From positions 1 through 52,331 of the forward strand of contig DAHXNZ010000011.1 in the NCBI GenBank assembly GCA_027365105.1: DNA of 52,331 nucleotides. Reading direction: 5' to 3'. The notes beneath the pieces are model-generated. The model did not search any database. It was not told where the DNA came from and was given only the letters and a program-made list of their open reading frames with translations. The stretch is from Thermoplasmata archaeon (GTDB lineage: Archaea; Thermoplasmatota; Thermoplasmata; Lutacidiplasmatales; UBA184). The number at the start of each line of letters is the position of its first letter. Position 1 is the stretch's first letter. Made by a program: the position numbers and the translations under genes. Below are positions 22,769 to 31,392 of the stretch, one piece after another.

Positions 22769-23783
22769 CGAAGGTGTGGAGGAGGTCGAGCCAGTCGGCG
22801 GTCACCTGCTTCGGGCGGCCCAGGGCTTCGTCAAACGGGATTCCCGTCACCGCGCCGCCCCGGAGCACCGCAACCTGCCCCCACCGGCCCGCGTGGGCGA
22901 GATCCGCGGCGCACGCCCCGAGGCGGGTCGCGAGGAGCCGGTCGAAGAGGACCGGCCCGCCGCCGCGCTGGATGTGGCCGATCTGGGCGCTCCGGGTCTC
23001 AATCCCGGTCGCCGCCTGGATCCGGTCGGCAAGTTCGGCGCCGACCTCCCGTTCCCGGAGCAGCTCGTGACCGAACTCGTCGGTCGCCCCGGCCCGTCCG
23101 TGCCGCCGGCCGAGATCGATCCCCTCGCTCGCGACGACCAGGGCAAAGCCCCGCTCCCGGACGGCCCGGCGGACGTGCTCGAGCAGCCGCGGCTCATCGT
23201 ACTTCTCCTCGGGCAGGAGGGTGTAGTCGGCGGCTCCGCCGAGCCCGGTCGCGAGAGCGACCCAGCCCGCGTGCCGGCCCATCACCTCGAGGACCATCGC
23301 CCGGTGGTGGCTCGCCCCGGTGTCACGGAGCCGCTCGAGCGCATCCAGGGAGACCGAACTGGCCGAGAAGAACCCGAAGGTCCAGTCGGTGCCGTCGACG
23401 TCGTTGTCCATGGTCTTCGGCACCCCGACCACCGACCGCCCCCGACGGGCGAGTTCCCGGGCCGCCGAGAGCGTGTCGTCCCCCCCGATCGCCACGAGGC
23501 CGTCCAGCCGGTGCTTCGACCAGGTCGCGAGGACCTTCTCGGCATCCTCGGGCCGCTGGAACGGGTGGGTCCGGGAGCTGCCGAGTACCGTGCCGCCGCG
23601 GCCGATGATCCCGTGGACCTCGGCCGGCCCGAGCGGCATCGTGAGATCGTCGCGCAGCCCCTTCCATCCGTCCCGGAAGCCGACGGTCGTGTGGCCGAGC
23701 GCGTGGGCCCGGAGCACGACGGCCCGGATCGCCGGATTGAGCCCGGGGCAGTCGCCGCCTCCGGTCAGGACGCCGATCTTCAC
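22761..23783 (-). CDS. 6-phosphofructokinase, family A, with PPi-type signature residues
   Basis: Phosphorylates fructose 6-phosphate. The 340-residue protein starts MKIGVLTGGGDCPGLN, typical of the PfkA superfamily. The residue equivalent to E. coli Gly104 is Asp (GGDD, residues 100-103), and the position equivalent to Gly124 is Lys (PKTMDND, Lys123). In characterised enzymes this Asp/Lys pair marks pyrophosphate-dependent PFK, which is reversible. The catalytic TMDND and the substrate-binding MGRHAGW are intact. The gene overlaps the M24 peptidase gene (ATGA) and mtnA. Archaea more often use ADP-dependent PFK, so this points to an unusual glycolytic step. Confidence 0.9.
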   Translation of the reverse strand: MKIGVLTGGGDCPGLNPAIRAVVLRAHALGHTTVGFRDGWKGLRDDLTMPLGPAEVHGIIGRGGTVLGSSRTHPFQRPEDAEKVLATWSKHRLDGLVAIGGDDTLSAARELARRGRSVVGVPKTMDNDVDGTDWTFGFFSASSVSLDALERLRDTGASHHRAMVLEVMGRHAGWVALATGLGGAADYTLLPEEKYDEPRLLEHVRRAVRERGFALVVASEGIDLGRRHGRAGATDEFGHELLREREVGAELADRIQAATGIETRSAQIGHIQRGGGPVLFDRLLATRLGACAADLAHAGRWGQVAVLRGGAVTGIPFDEALGRPKQVTADWLDLLHTFDG

Positions 23784-24898
23784 GCCGAAACCTCGAGGTA
23801 CCCCCGAGGGGTGGTGGTGAGGAACTCGTAGCCGTTGCGGGTGATCAGGATATCGTCCTCGATCCGCACGCCCCCGCGGCCGGGAAGGTAGATCCCCGGC
23901 TCAATCGTGATCGCCATCCCCTCGACAAGCCGTTCGTCGGTCAGGGGGCCCATCCCGAACCCGTCGTGGACCGCGAGGCCAATCGAGTGGCCGAGACCGT
24001 GGGTGAACCGCCCCTTCCAGGGGGAGCCATCGATCACCTGGGCGGCGGCGTTATGGAGCTCCTTACCGGTGACCCTGGGCCGGGCGAGCGACAGCGCCGC
24101 CTGCTGGGCGACCTCGACGGTCTCGTGGACCCGCTTGAGCTCGTCGTCCCGGCGCCCGAAGTGGAACGACCGGGTGATGTCGCTCGCATACCGCCGGTAG
24201 AAGGCGCCGAAGTCGCAGACGATCGAGTCGCCCGGGGCGAGCCGTTTCTCCCCCGGCATGTAGTGGGGCTCGGCGCCGCTCGCACCAAAGCCGACGATCG
24301 TCGAGAACGACCGACCGCTCGCCCCGTGCTTCATCATCGAATACTCCATCTCCGCGGCGAGCTCCAGTTCGGTCATGCCGGCCTTCAACATGCCGGGGAT
24401 CTCGCGGCCGGTGGCCGAGGCGATCTCGGCGGCGCGCTGGAGCCGCTCGATCTCCCGGGCATCCTTGGTGACCCGCGCCTTGCGCAAGGCGGCGCTCGCG
24501 TCGACCCACTCCCGATCCCCGATGAGCTTGGTGAGCCGAAGATACGACTCGTGGGTGACCTCATGGTAGTTGAGGGCGATCCGCTGGGTCCCCCCGAGGA
24601 TCCGGCGGACCTCCGCCTCCATCTCGCTCGGCTTCGGCACGTGGACCGTGACCGTCGGATCCAGCTTCGCCGCCTGGTGGGCGCTTTCGGCCTCGAGCGG
24701 CGAACTGAAGACGTGGAGCTCGCCGTCGGGCAGGGCGATCGCGAGGGAACCTTCGAAGATGCCGCTCGCGCAGTCGAAGAGGTAGAAGAAACTGTGGTCG
24801 ATCAGTGGATCGACCGAGTTGGCGAGGACCAGGGCATCGGCCGGAGCGGCGAGGTTTCCGAAGACCTTCAGGACGCGATCTTTCATCGCGTCGGCCAT
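23780..24898 (-). CDS. M24 family metallopeptidase (Xaa-Pro aminopeptidase type)
   Basis: A 372-residue pita-bread-fold peptidase that removes N-terminal residues next to proline. An N-terminal creatinase-like domain (about residues 1-130) is followed by the catalytic domain. All five metal ligands are visible: Asp in VCDFGAFYRRYA, Asp in SDITRSF, His in THGLGHSIGL, Glu in ITIEPGIYLPG and Glu in GVRIEDD. The assignment as prolidase versus aminopeptidase P is uncertain. It lies 13 bases after gcvPB and overlaps pfk by 4 bases. Confidence 0.9.
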   Translation of the reverse strand: MADAMKDRVLKVFGNLAAPADALVLANSVDPLIDHSFFYLFDCASGIFEGSLAIALPDGELHVFSSPLEAESAHQAAKLDPTVTVHVPKPSEMEAEVRRILGGTQRIALNYHEVTHESYLRLTKLIGDREWVDASAALRKARVTKDAREIERLQRAAEIASATGREIPGMLKAGMTELELAAEMEYSMMKHGASGRSFSTIVGFGASGAEPHYMPGEKRLAPGDSIVCDFGAFYRRYASDITRSFHFGRRDDELKRVHETVEVAQQAALSLARPRVTGKELHNAAAQVIDGSPWKGRFTHGLGHSIGLAVHDGFGMGPLTDERLVEGMAITIEPGIYLPGRGGVRIEDDILITRNGYEFLTTTPRGYLEVSA

Positions 24899-24911
24899 GG
24901 CGGTCAGGGCT

Positions 24912-26414
24912 TCAAGGTTTAGGGGGGGGCGGCGCCGGGGCCGGTCCGGCCGTCGCCGGCGGGGCCACGGCCGCCCGGAGGTCCTTCCAGCTGAGGCGGG
25001 GGTGCCGGGCGGCCCCGACCTCGTCGACCCGCTGGACCGCCAAGTTCTGGGGCGCCCGGTGGAGCGCCTCGGGAGTGTCCTGGATCGCGCGCTCGAAGGC
25101 CTCGGCGAACCGGTCGAGCTCCCGGCGGCTTTCGGTCTCGGGTGGTTCGATCATCAGGGCCTCCTCCACGATCGTCGGGAAGTAGACCGTGGGGGCGTGG
25201 ACCCCCTCGTCGAGCAGCCGCTTCGCGAGGTCGATCGTCCGAAGACCCCGCTCGCGCAGCCGGGCCCCCGAAAGGACGAACTCATGCTTCACGAGGGGCC
25301 GGAACGGCCGGTCCAGGAGCGCCGAGAGCCGGTGGGCGAGGTAGTTGGAGTTCAGGACCGACCGCCGGGCCACGTGCTTGAGCCCCTCCTCGCCGTGCGA
25401 GAGCAGAAAGACGTACGCGCGGAGATCGAGGCCGATGTTGCCGTAGCCGGTCTTGATCTTGCCGATCGACTTGGGCCGGTCGTAGTCCCAGCGGAACGTG
25501 CGCCCGTGACGGACCACCCGGGGGATCGGAAGGTACGGGGCGAGCCGTTCGGAGGCGGCCAGCACTCCGGCGCCCGGCCCGCCTCCGCCGTGGGGGGTGG
25601 CGAAGGTCTTGTGGAGATTCAGGTGGGCGACGTCGAACCCCATCCGCCCCGGGCTGGTGATCCCGAGGATCGCGTTCAGGTTCGCCCCGTCGTAGTAGAG
25701 CAGCGCCCCGGCGGAGTGAACGGCTTCGGCGATCTCGAGGATCTCCGATTCGAACAGCCCCGCGGTATTGGGGTTGGTGAGCATGAAGCAGGCGGTCCGG
25801 TCCGAGAGGGAGGCGCGGAGCTGCGCGAGGTCGACGCATCCGTTTGACGACGGGATCTCGCGGGCCGTGAATCCGGCCATCTGGGCCGAGGCCGGGTTGG
25901 TGCCGTGGGCGGTGTCCGGCAGCAGGACCTCGGTGCGCCGGTCCAGGTCGCCCCGCTCCGCGAGGTAGCGCCGGACCATGAGCAGCGCCGCGTACTCCCC
26001 GTGGGCCCCGGCCGCCGGCTGGAGGGAGGCTTCGGCCATGCCGGTGATCTTGGCGAGCGCCCGCTCGAGCCGCCAGATGAGCTCCATCGATCCCTGGGCG
26101 GTGGCTTCCGGTTGGTACGGGTGCATCGCGGTCGCGCCGGGGCGGCGGGCCAGGAGTTCGGAGACCTTCGGGTTGTACTTCATCGTACAGGAGCCGAGCG
26201 GATAGAACGAGGTCTCGATCCCGAAGTTCATCTGGGAGAGGCGGGTGTAGTGGCGGACGACCTCGAGCTCGGAGAGTTCGGGCCACCGGACCCCCCGCGT
26301 GCGCCGGAGCCGTTCGGGCACGCCGGGGATCGGCGGAGGGGCCGCGGGGGCCTCCGGCACCGCCGCCAGCTCCCAGATCGGCGGCTCGTCCCAGCGGGCC
26401 TGCCGGAAGCTCAT
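24912..26414 (-). CDS. gcvPB: glycine dehydrogenase (decarboxylating) subunit 2
   Basis: The PLP-binding half of the split P-protein of the glycine cleavage system, which decarboxylates glycine and passes aminomethyl to lipoyl-H-protein. The 500-residue protein contains SFYPLGSCTMKYNPKV, LPDTAHGTNPASAQMAGF and the PLP lysine in HLNLHKTFATPHGGGGPG. The C-terminal 20 residues are a Pro/Ala-rich tail. Its ATG overlaps the gcvPA stop (26411-26414), as expected for subunits made in equal amounts. No gcvT or gcvH gene is in this window. Confidence 0.95.
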   Translation of the reverse strand: MSFRQARWDEPPIWELAAVPEAPAAPPPIPGVPERLRRTRGVRWPELSELEVVRHYTRLSQMNFGIETSFYPLGSCTMKYNPKVSELLARRPGATAMHPYQPEATAQGSMELIWRLERALAKITGMAEASLQPAAGAHGEYAALLMVRRYLAERGDLDRRTEVLLPDTAHGTNPASAQMAGFTAREIPSSNGCVDLAQLRASLSDRTACFMLTNPNTAGLFESEILEIAEAVHSAGALLYYDGANLNAILGITSPGRMGFDVAHLNLHKTFATPHGGGGPGAGVLAASERLAPYLPIPRVVRHGRTFRWDYDRPKSIGKIKTGYGNIGLDLRAYVFLLSHGEEGLKHVARRSVLNSNYLAHRLSALLDRPFRPLVKHEFVLSGARLRERGLRTIDLAKRLLDEGVHAPTVYFPTIVEEALMIEPPETESRRELDRFAEAFERAIQDTPEALHRAPQNLAVQRVDEVGAARHPRLSWKDLRAAVAPPATAGPAPAPPPPKP

Positions 26415-27793
26415 GCGCTCACCCCCACCGATTCGAGGGCGGCCCGGGCCGAACGGACGTAGCGCTGGATCGCCTTGTCGTCGACGGCCTCGGTCGCGGC
26501 GACCAGGATCCGTTCGGCGTCGTGGGGTCGGCCCGGCCGGGGGTCGGCGAGGGGGTGGCCGCCGAGGACCTTGCGGCGGCGCAGCCGGTCGAGGAACTCG
26601 AGGGCCGACCCCCGGCGGATCTCGACGGTGAATTCGTGGAGGTAGGGCGCGTTGAACCTCGGCGCCGAGAGTCCTTCGAGCCCGCCGAGGCCGCTCGCGA
26701 GCGTGCGGGCCTTCTCCGAGAGCCGGCGTTCGAGCTCGGCGAGTCCCCGCGGCCCGACCAGGCTCGCGTAGAGGACAAAGCCGAGGGCGACGAGCGACTG
26801 GTTGGTGCAGATGTTGGAGGTGGCCCGGGAGCGGCGGATGTGCTGCTCTCGGGTCGTGAGGGTGAGCGTGTAGGCGGGCCGGCCGGCGGCGTCGACGGTC
26901 GCCCCGACGATCCGGCCCGGCGAGGCGCGCACCAGTTCGCGGCGGCAGGCGAAGAGCCCCAGGAGGGGGCCGCCGTAGGCGGGCGGAATCCCGAAACCCT
27001 GCCCTTCCCCCACGACGATGTCGGCGCCGTACTCCCCGGGCGGGGCGAGGACCGAAAGGGCGAGCGGGTCGGCCGAAACCACCAGCGGGATCGTCCCGAG
27101 CCGGGACTTGAGGTCCGGGAGCGCCTCGTCGAGGTGGCCGAAGCCGTTGGGCACGTCGATCAGCATCCCGAACACGTCCCCCGACGCGACCGCCCGGTCG
27201 ACCGCTCCGAGGTCGAGCGATCCGGTCGAGGCGTCCCAGGGGATCTCCTCCACCACGAGGCCCGGGCCGGTCGCATAGTTCTCCAGGACGCTCTTCTCCT
27301 CCCAGGGCAGGCTCGCCGGAATCAGGAAGCGGCGGCCTTCATGGATCCGGCGGCAGAGAAGGAGGGCCTCGCCCGTGGCGGTCGCCCCGTCGTAGAGCGA
27401 CGCGTTGGCGACGTCCAGGCCGGTGAGCTCGACCCAGAGGCTCTGGAACTCGAAGAGGGCCTGGAGCATCCCCTGGCTCGCCTCCGGCTGGTACGGCGTA
27501 TAGGCGGTGGAGAACTCGCTCCGCGAGAGGAGGGCGTCGAGCGCCGCCGGGGCGTAGCGCGGCGCGATCCGCCCCCCGAGGAAGTTCGCGAATTTGGAGT
27601 AGGGGCGGTTGCGGTCGAGCAACCGGTCGACCTCGGCGACGACCTCCGGCTCCGCCTTGCCGGCCCCGAGGCCGAGCCGGCCGATCCGGGCCTTGCGCGG
27701 GATGTCGGAGAACAGTTCCTCCACATCCGAGAGCCCGAGGGCCTCCAGGAGCCCTCGCTCCTCACCGGGTTCGTCCGAAATCCATCGAGGCAC
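26411..27793 (-). CDS. gcvPA: glycine dehydrogenase (decarboxylating) subunit 1
   Basis: The structural half of the split P-protein, 460 residues. Family segments include YTPYQPEASQGMLQALFEFQ, ASLYDGATATGEALLL, GEYGADIVVGEGQGFGIPP and SNICTNQSLVALGFVLY. The frame is open further upstream, but the GTG at 27793 fits: the homology begins with PRWISDEPGEE and a TATA box lies about 37 bp before it. It heads a five-gene minus-strand run ending in mtnA, and is divergent from the NOG1 gene with which it shares an AT-rich promoter core. Confidence 0.94.
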   Translation of the reverse strand: MPRWISDEPGEERGLLEALGLSDVEELFSDIPRKARIGRLGLGAGKAEPEVVAEVDRLLDRNRPYSKFANFLGGRIAPRYAPAALDALLSRSEFSTAYTPYQPEASQGMLQALFEFQSLWVELTGLDVANASLYDGATATGEALLLCRRIHEGRRFLIPASLPWEEKSVLENYATGPGLVVEEIPWDASTGSLDLGAVDRAVASGDVFGMLIDVPNGFGHLDEALPDLKSRLGTIPLVVSADPLALSVLAPPGEYGADIVVGEGQGFGIPPAYGGPLLGLFACRRELVRASPGRIVGATVDAAGRPAYTLTLTTREQHIRRSRATSNICTNQSLVALGFVLYASLVGPRGLAELERRLSEKARTLASGLGGLEGLSAPRFNAPYLHEFTVEIRRGSALEFLDRLRRRKVLGGHPLADPRPGRPHDAERILVAATEAVDDKAIQRYVRSARAALESVGVSA

Positions 27794-27826
27794 AGTGTCC
27801 CCGAGTGGGCCGCGAGCGGGGCCTAC

Positions 27827-27833
27827 CATAAAT
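27827..27833. promoter_or_regulatory. shared bidirectional TATA element of gcvPA and the NOG1 gene
   Basis: CATAAAT (minus strand ATTTATG) is the only AT-rich site between the divergent GTG starts at 27793 and 27877. It sits at a usable distance from both: about 37 bp on the minus side and 47 bp on the plus side. The two promoters may therefore compete. Confidence 0.4.
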
Positions 27834-27876
27834 GCCTTCGCCCTCTCCCCGTCGGTCCGATGAGCGAGGCACGGCC

Positions 27877-28917
27877 GTGAAGGGGCGGCGCCCGGCCACC
27901 TCCCGCCCCGCGCCCCGGCCCGTCCGACCGCTCCCGACCGTGGCCCGGGGGGAGCGGCAGCCGGACTCGGTCGAGCTCCTCGACATCGCCTTCCGGAGGG
28001 CGAGCAAGGCGACCCCGAGGTCCGACTCACGATCGGACCGCAACCTGCTGCGGGCCCGGCTCAAGATCCTGCGCAGTTCGGCGACCCTGCTGCGGCACCT
28101 CCGATCCCGTCTGGCGTTCGCCGAGCGACCTCCGCTCACCGACTTCCAGAAGTCGCTGGTCGACGGGCGGTTCGGGGCCGGGACCCTCGATCGATCGATC
28201 GCCCGGCTCCGACGGGCCACCGAGCGGATCCGGGGCCTGACCCGGGAATCGGAGGGGGCGATCGACCGGGCCGCCCCGGATCCGGAGGCGATCGGCCGGG
28301 AGGTCCGGGCCTTCTACGGGCGGGTCTCGAGCCATGTCCGCGAAATCGACCGGGACCTCGCCCGGTTGCGGGAGATCCACGGATTTTTGAGGGCCCGCCC
28401 CCGCCTCGATCCGGCCGAACCTTCGGTCGTGGTCGCCGGATTCCCGAATGTGGGCAAGTCGTCGCTCGTCGCCCGGCTCTCGAGCGCCCGACCGGAAATC
28501 GCCGACTACCCCTTCACCACCCGATCGATCGCGGTCGGCCACGCCGACCTGGGCTTCGACCGGCTCCAGGTGGTCGACACCCCCGGCATCCTGGGCCGGG
28601 CCCGGGCCACCAACCCGATCGAGCGGGAGGCCGAGGCGGCGATGGCCGGTGCGGCCACGATCGTGCTTTTCCTGCTCGACCCGTCCGAGAGTTCGGGCTA
28701 TCCCTTGGCCGAGCAGGAGGGGCTCCTGGCCCGCTGGAAGGAGAACCGGCCGGACCTCACGATCGTGGAAGTGGAGACGAAGAGTGATCTGGCCCGCCGA
28801 TCCGCCGGCCGGCTCGCGGTCTCCTCGGTCACCGGGGAGGGGGTGCCGGAACTCCTCGCGACCCTCAAGTCGATCCTGCGCGATCGGCTCCGGGCCGCCC
28901 CGGGGGGCGATGCGTAG
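27877..28917 (+). CDS. NOG1-type GTPase (Obg/HflX class)
   Basis: A 346-residue GTPase related to eukaryotic NOG1, which acts in large ribosomal subunit assembly. The N-terminal helical bundle begins near LPTVARGERQP and contains SVELLDIAFRRASKA, the NOG1 N-terminal signature. The G domain has G1 GFPNVGKSSLVA (near residue 188), the switch region DYPFTTRSIAVGH, G3 VVDTPGIL and G4 ETKSD (TKxD). An ATG at 27832 is in frame but falls inside the TATA element, so the GTG at 27877 is preferred. Divergent from gcvPA. Confidence 0.9.
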   Translation: MKGRRPATSRPAPRPVRPLPTVARGERQPDSVELLDIAFRRASKATPRSDSRSDRNLLRARLKILRSSATLLRHLRSRLAFAERPPLTDFQKSLVDGRFGAGTLDRSIARLRRATERIRGLTRESEGAIDRAAPDPEAIGREVRAFYGRVSSHVREIDRDLARLREIHGFLRARPRLDPAEPSVVVAGFPNVGKSSLVARLSSARPEIADYPFTTRSIAVGHADLGFDRLQVVDTPGILGRARATNPIEREAEAAMAGAATIVLFLLDPSESSGYPLAEQEGLLARWKENRPDLTIVEVETKSDLARRSAGRLAVSSVTGEGVPELLATLKSILRDRLRAAPGGDA

Positions 28918-29090
28918 CCGACCGGCGAAGAGCCGGGTCCACGATGCCGGATCGGCGGATCTGGGTCGGCTCGACCCGGGGGCCCGGCCGTCCGGACCCG
29001 AACGATCACCGATCCGGAAGGGCGCCGCGGCCCGGAACCGCAGGCAACGACCGCCGACGAGGGTCCCCGTCGGCCTCCGAACCGCCCGGG

Positions 29091-29111
29091 CCGGAGGGGA
29101 CTCCCCGCCGG
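29091..29111 (-). terminator. candidate hairpin after the beta-CASP RNase gene
   Basis: CCGG (29091-29094) pairs with CCGG (29108-29111) and GGGG with CCCC, with one mismatch and a 3-base loop, ending 4 bases beyond the stop codon. A second hairpin, CCGACG/CGTCGG, lies at 29054-29073. No T-run is present. The rest of the 198-base convergent gap (28918-29115) shows nothing recognisable. Confidence 0.3.
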
Positions 29112-29115
29112 TCCA

Positions 29116-30348
29116 CTAGGCCGTGAACAGCTCGCCGTTCGAGGGCGTGATCACCCGGACCTCGCTCTCCAGGTCGTCCTTGAGGAGCTCGCGCTGGTCG
29201 CCGTGCATGAGGACGACCGTGGTCGCCCCGGTCGCCCGGACCAGCTTGAGGAGCTCCGAGTGGCTGGCATGGGCCGAGAAGTCGAACTTGCGGACCTCGC
29301 ACTCCGGCCGCACGGTCGTCTCGTCGATCGTGAGGGTGCCTTCGGTCAGCAACTGCCGGCCGTTGGAGCCTTCGACCTGGTAGCCAGTGAGGAAGATCGA
29401 ATGCCGGGGATCCCGGTAACACTCGCCGATGTAGTACAGCACCGGTCCGCCGTCCAGCATGCCGCCCGTCGTCACGATCACATCGGCTTCCCGAAGGGCC
29501 CGCTTCCGGTCGCCGGGGTGTTCGACGACGTGGACCGCCTCGAGCGCCCGCTTGAACTTCCGGGAGTCGGCGAGGTACTCCGGGGCACTCGCGTAGATCG
29601 AGTTCACCGCCCGGGCCATGCCGTCCAGGTACGTGGTGTAGCCCGACGCCGCCAGGGCGAGGAGGACCTCCTGGGCGCGGCCGACGGCGAACGCCGGGAC
29701 GATCGCGGTCCCGCCCCGATCGATCGTCTCCTCGATCCGGGCCCGGAACTGCCGTTCGGTCTCGGCCCGGTCGGGATGCTCGCGGCCGGCGTAGGTCGAC
29801 TCGACCACCAGGATGTCGCAGCGCGGGGGCTCGGCGCCCTTGACGAGATGGGTCTCGATGGTCTGCACGTCCCCCGTGAAGAGGAGGTCCTGGCTCCCGC
29901 GGTAGAGGAACATCGTGGCGCCGGGGATGTGGCCGGCCGGGAGGAGGTCGACCTCGAGCCCATGGTTCCGGTAGACCCCGTGCGCGGGGACCGCCGTCGC
30001 CCGCTGATGCACCGTGCGGATGTCCCCGGCATTGTACGGGGACACGTACCCCTCGAGCCGGGCGATCTTGAGCGCATCCTTGGTGAGGAGGTCGGCGACC
30101 GCGAGGGTCACCGGGGTCGCGACCAGCTGGGCCCGGGGCAGCCGGCCGAGCATCGGGGTCATCCCCGAGTGGTCCAGGTGGGCGTGGGTCAGGAACGCCG
30201 CCTCGACCGCGTCGGGCGGCAGCGGCGGATAGGTCGGCGGATCGGACGGGGTCATGCCGTAGTCGAAGAGCAGCGTGCGGGCGTCGTCGCGGACCACCAG
30301 GCCGAGCGATCCGATCTCGGAGGCGCCTCCGAGGAACCGTAACTCCAT
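29116..30348 (-). CDS. beta-CASP metallo-beta-lactamase fold ribonuclease
   Basis: A 410-residue nuclease with the metal motif THAHLDHSG (HxHxDH) at about residues 56-64, GHIPGATMFLY (motif 3), and FTGDVQT (motif 4). The beta-CASP part has VESTYAGREHPDR (motif A), VPAFAVGRAQEVLLAL (motif B), and near the C-terminus DFSAHASHSELLKLV and VVLMHGDQREL. It lacks the KH domains of archaeal CPSF1 (FttA), so it matches the shorter archaeal CPSF2 or RNase J-like group, acting in RNA processing or 5'-3' decay. A TATA box 26 bp before this ATG excludes the in-frame ATG at 30372. Confidence 0.92.
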   Translation of the reverse strand: MELRFLGGASEIGSLGLVVRDDARTLLFDYGMTPSDPPTYPPLPPDAVEAAFLTHAHLDHSGMTPMLGRLPRAQLVATPVTLAVADLLTKDALKIARLEGYVSPYNAGDIRTVHQRATAVPAHGVYRNHGLEVDLLPAGHIPGATMFLYRGSQDLLFTGDVQTIETHLVKGAEPPRCDILVVESTYAGREHPDRAETERQFRARIEETIDRGGTAIVPAFAVGRAQEVLLALAASGYTTYLDGMARAVNSIYASAPEYLADSRKFKRALEAVHVVEHPGDRKRALREADVIVTTGGMLDGGPVLYYIGECYRDPRHSIFLTGYQVEGSNGRQLLTEGTLTIDETTVRPECEVRKFDFSAHASHSELLKLVRATGATTVVLMHGDQRELLKDDLESEVRVITPSNGELFTA

Positions 30349-30370
30349 GGGCGCGCGACCTGGCTCCTCC

Positions 30371-30377
30371 ATTTAAG
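30371..30377 (-). promoter_or_regulatory. TATA box of the beta-CASP RNase gene
   Basis: The minus-strand CTTAAAT is centred 26 bp before the ATG at 30348, predicting a leaderless transcript. Confidence 0.55.
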
Positions 30378-30505
30378 GTCACGTCGGGGCCGGGGCCCCG
30401 GGAGCGGGCTTGGGCCCGGTCGGCGCGGGCCGCCGGATCGGGCCGGACCCTGGACCCCGAGTCCGCTCCCTCGCCGGGGAGATCGTCCGAGCGCATCGAC
30501 GGGGC

Positions 30506-30523
30506 CCCGGGCGGCCGCCCGGG
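30506..30523. repeat. 18-bp perfect palindrome in a divergent promoter region
   Basis: CCCGGGCGGCCGCCCGGG is its own reverse complement. It lies about 45 bp upstream of the TATA box of the downstream phosphatase gene and 130 bp from that of the divergent RNase gene. It could be an operator, but in DNA this GC-rich palindromes arise easily by chance. Confidence 0.35.
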
Positions 30524-30552
30524 AGGATCGGGCCCGGCTCAGGGTAAAGGGC

Positions 30553-30560
30553 TCTATAGG
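30553..30560 (+). promoter_or_regulatory. TATA box of the phosphatase-NAD kinase-JAMM operon
   Basis: TCTATAGG is centred about 24 bp before the ATG at 30580, predicting leaderless transcription of the three overlapping genes. Confidence 0.55.
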
Positions 30561-30579
30561 GCCTCGCCCGTCCCGGGCG

Positions 30580-31392
30580 ATGGCGTCACCGGCGGATGAC
30601 GACCTGGAACTCCTGGTGCGGCTCAGTACCAGTGTCCATCGGGTCGTCCGGGAATGGGCCCGGGCCCCCCGACGGGCCGAAGTCGTCGGCATGGGGGCCG
30701 ACGGATCCCCCACCGAGGCGCTGGACCGGGTGGCGGAGGCGGAGATCCTCCTCCAGCTGGACCGCGAGGGGGTGGATTGGAACCTGCTCAGCGAGGAGAG
30801 CGGGTATGTGGCCCGGGGCGGGCGAAAGACCCTCGTCGCGGATCCCATCGACGGGAGCCTGAATGCGCTCGGCGGCTTCGCTCCCGCGACGGTCTCCCTG
30901 GGTCTCGGCGAAGACCGCCTGGCGGGCATCGAGGTCGGCCTCGTCCACGACCTCTTCCGCGGCACCACCTTCTGGGCGATCCGCGGCCGCGGTGCGTTCC
31001 GGGACGGGGAACGGATCGCGCCCCGGCGGTACCGGCCCGGTCACGACCTGCTCTGCGCCAGCCTGGGGAGCCAGGCGACCCGCGAGGTACGGGACCGGGC
31101 CGTCGCGGCCCGAAGGGTCCGGGCCCTGGGGTGCGCGTCGATGGAGATCCTCGCGATCGCCGAAGGGTATGCGGACGGCTACCTTTTCGCCCACCGGGAT
31201 CCGGCGCGGAATCTGCGGGTGACCGACATCGCGGCCGCCTATCGGATCCTGCTGGAGGCCGGGGGAGGCGCCGCGACGGCCGACGGGGGCCCGCTCGACG
31301 CGTTCCCGTTGCGCCTCGACCCGCGGACCAGCCTCGCCGCCTGGGGGGACCCGGCCTACAGGGCCGTCCTCCTCGGAGAGAGCCCCGGATGA
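30580..31392 (+). CDS. inositol monophosphatase family protein
   Basis: A 270-residue Mg-dependent phosphatase of the IMPase/archaeal FBPase family. Metal-binding motifs are LLSEESGY (near residue 68), VADPIDGSLNALGG (near residue 87) and RVTDIAAAYRIL (near residue 213). Archaeal members often act on both inositol 1-phosphate and fructose 1,6-bisphosphate. The stop overlaps the NAD kinase start (ATGA). In some archaea an IMPase domain is fused to NAD kinase and acts as an NADP phosphatase, so this adjacency hints at control of the NADP pool. Confidence 0.9.
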   Translation: MASPADDDLELLVRLSTSVHRVVREWARAPRRAEVVGMGADGSPTEALDRVAEAEILLQLDREGVDWNLLSEESGYVARGGRKTLVADPIDGSLNALGGFAPATVSLGLGEDRLAGIEVGLVHDLFRGTTFWAIRGRGAFRDGERIAPRRYRPGHDLLCASLGSQATREVRDRAVAARRVRALGCASMEILAIAEGYADGYLFAHRDPARNLRVTDIAAAYRILLEAGGGAATADGGPLDAFPLRLDPRTSLAAWGDPAYRAVLLGESPG

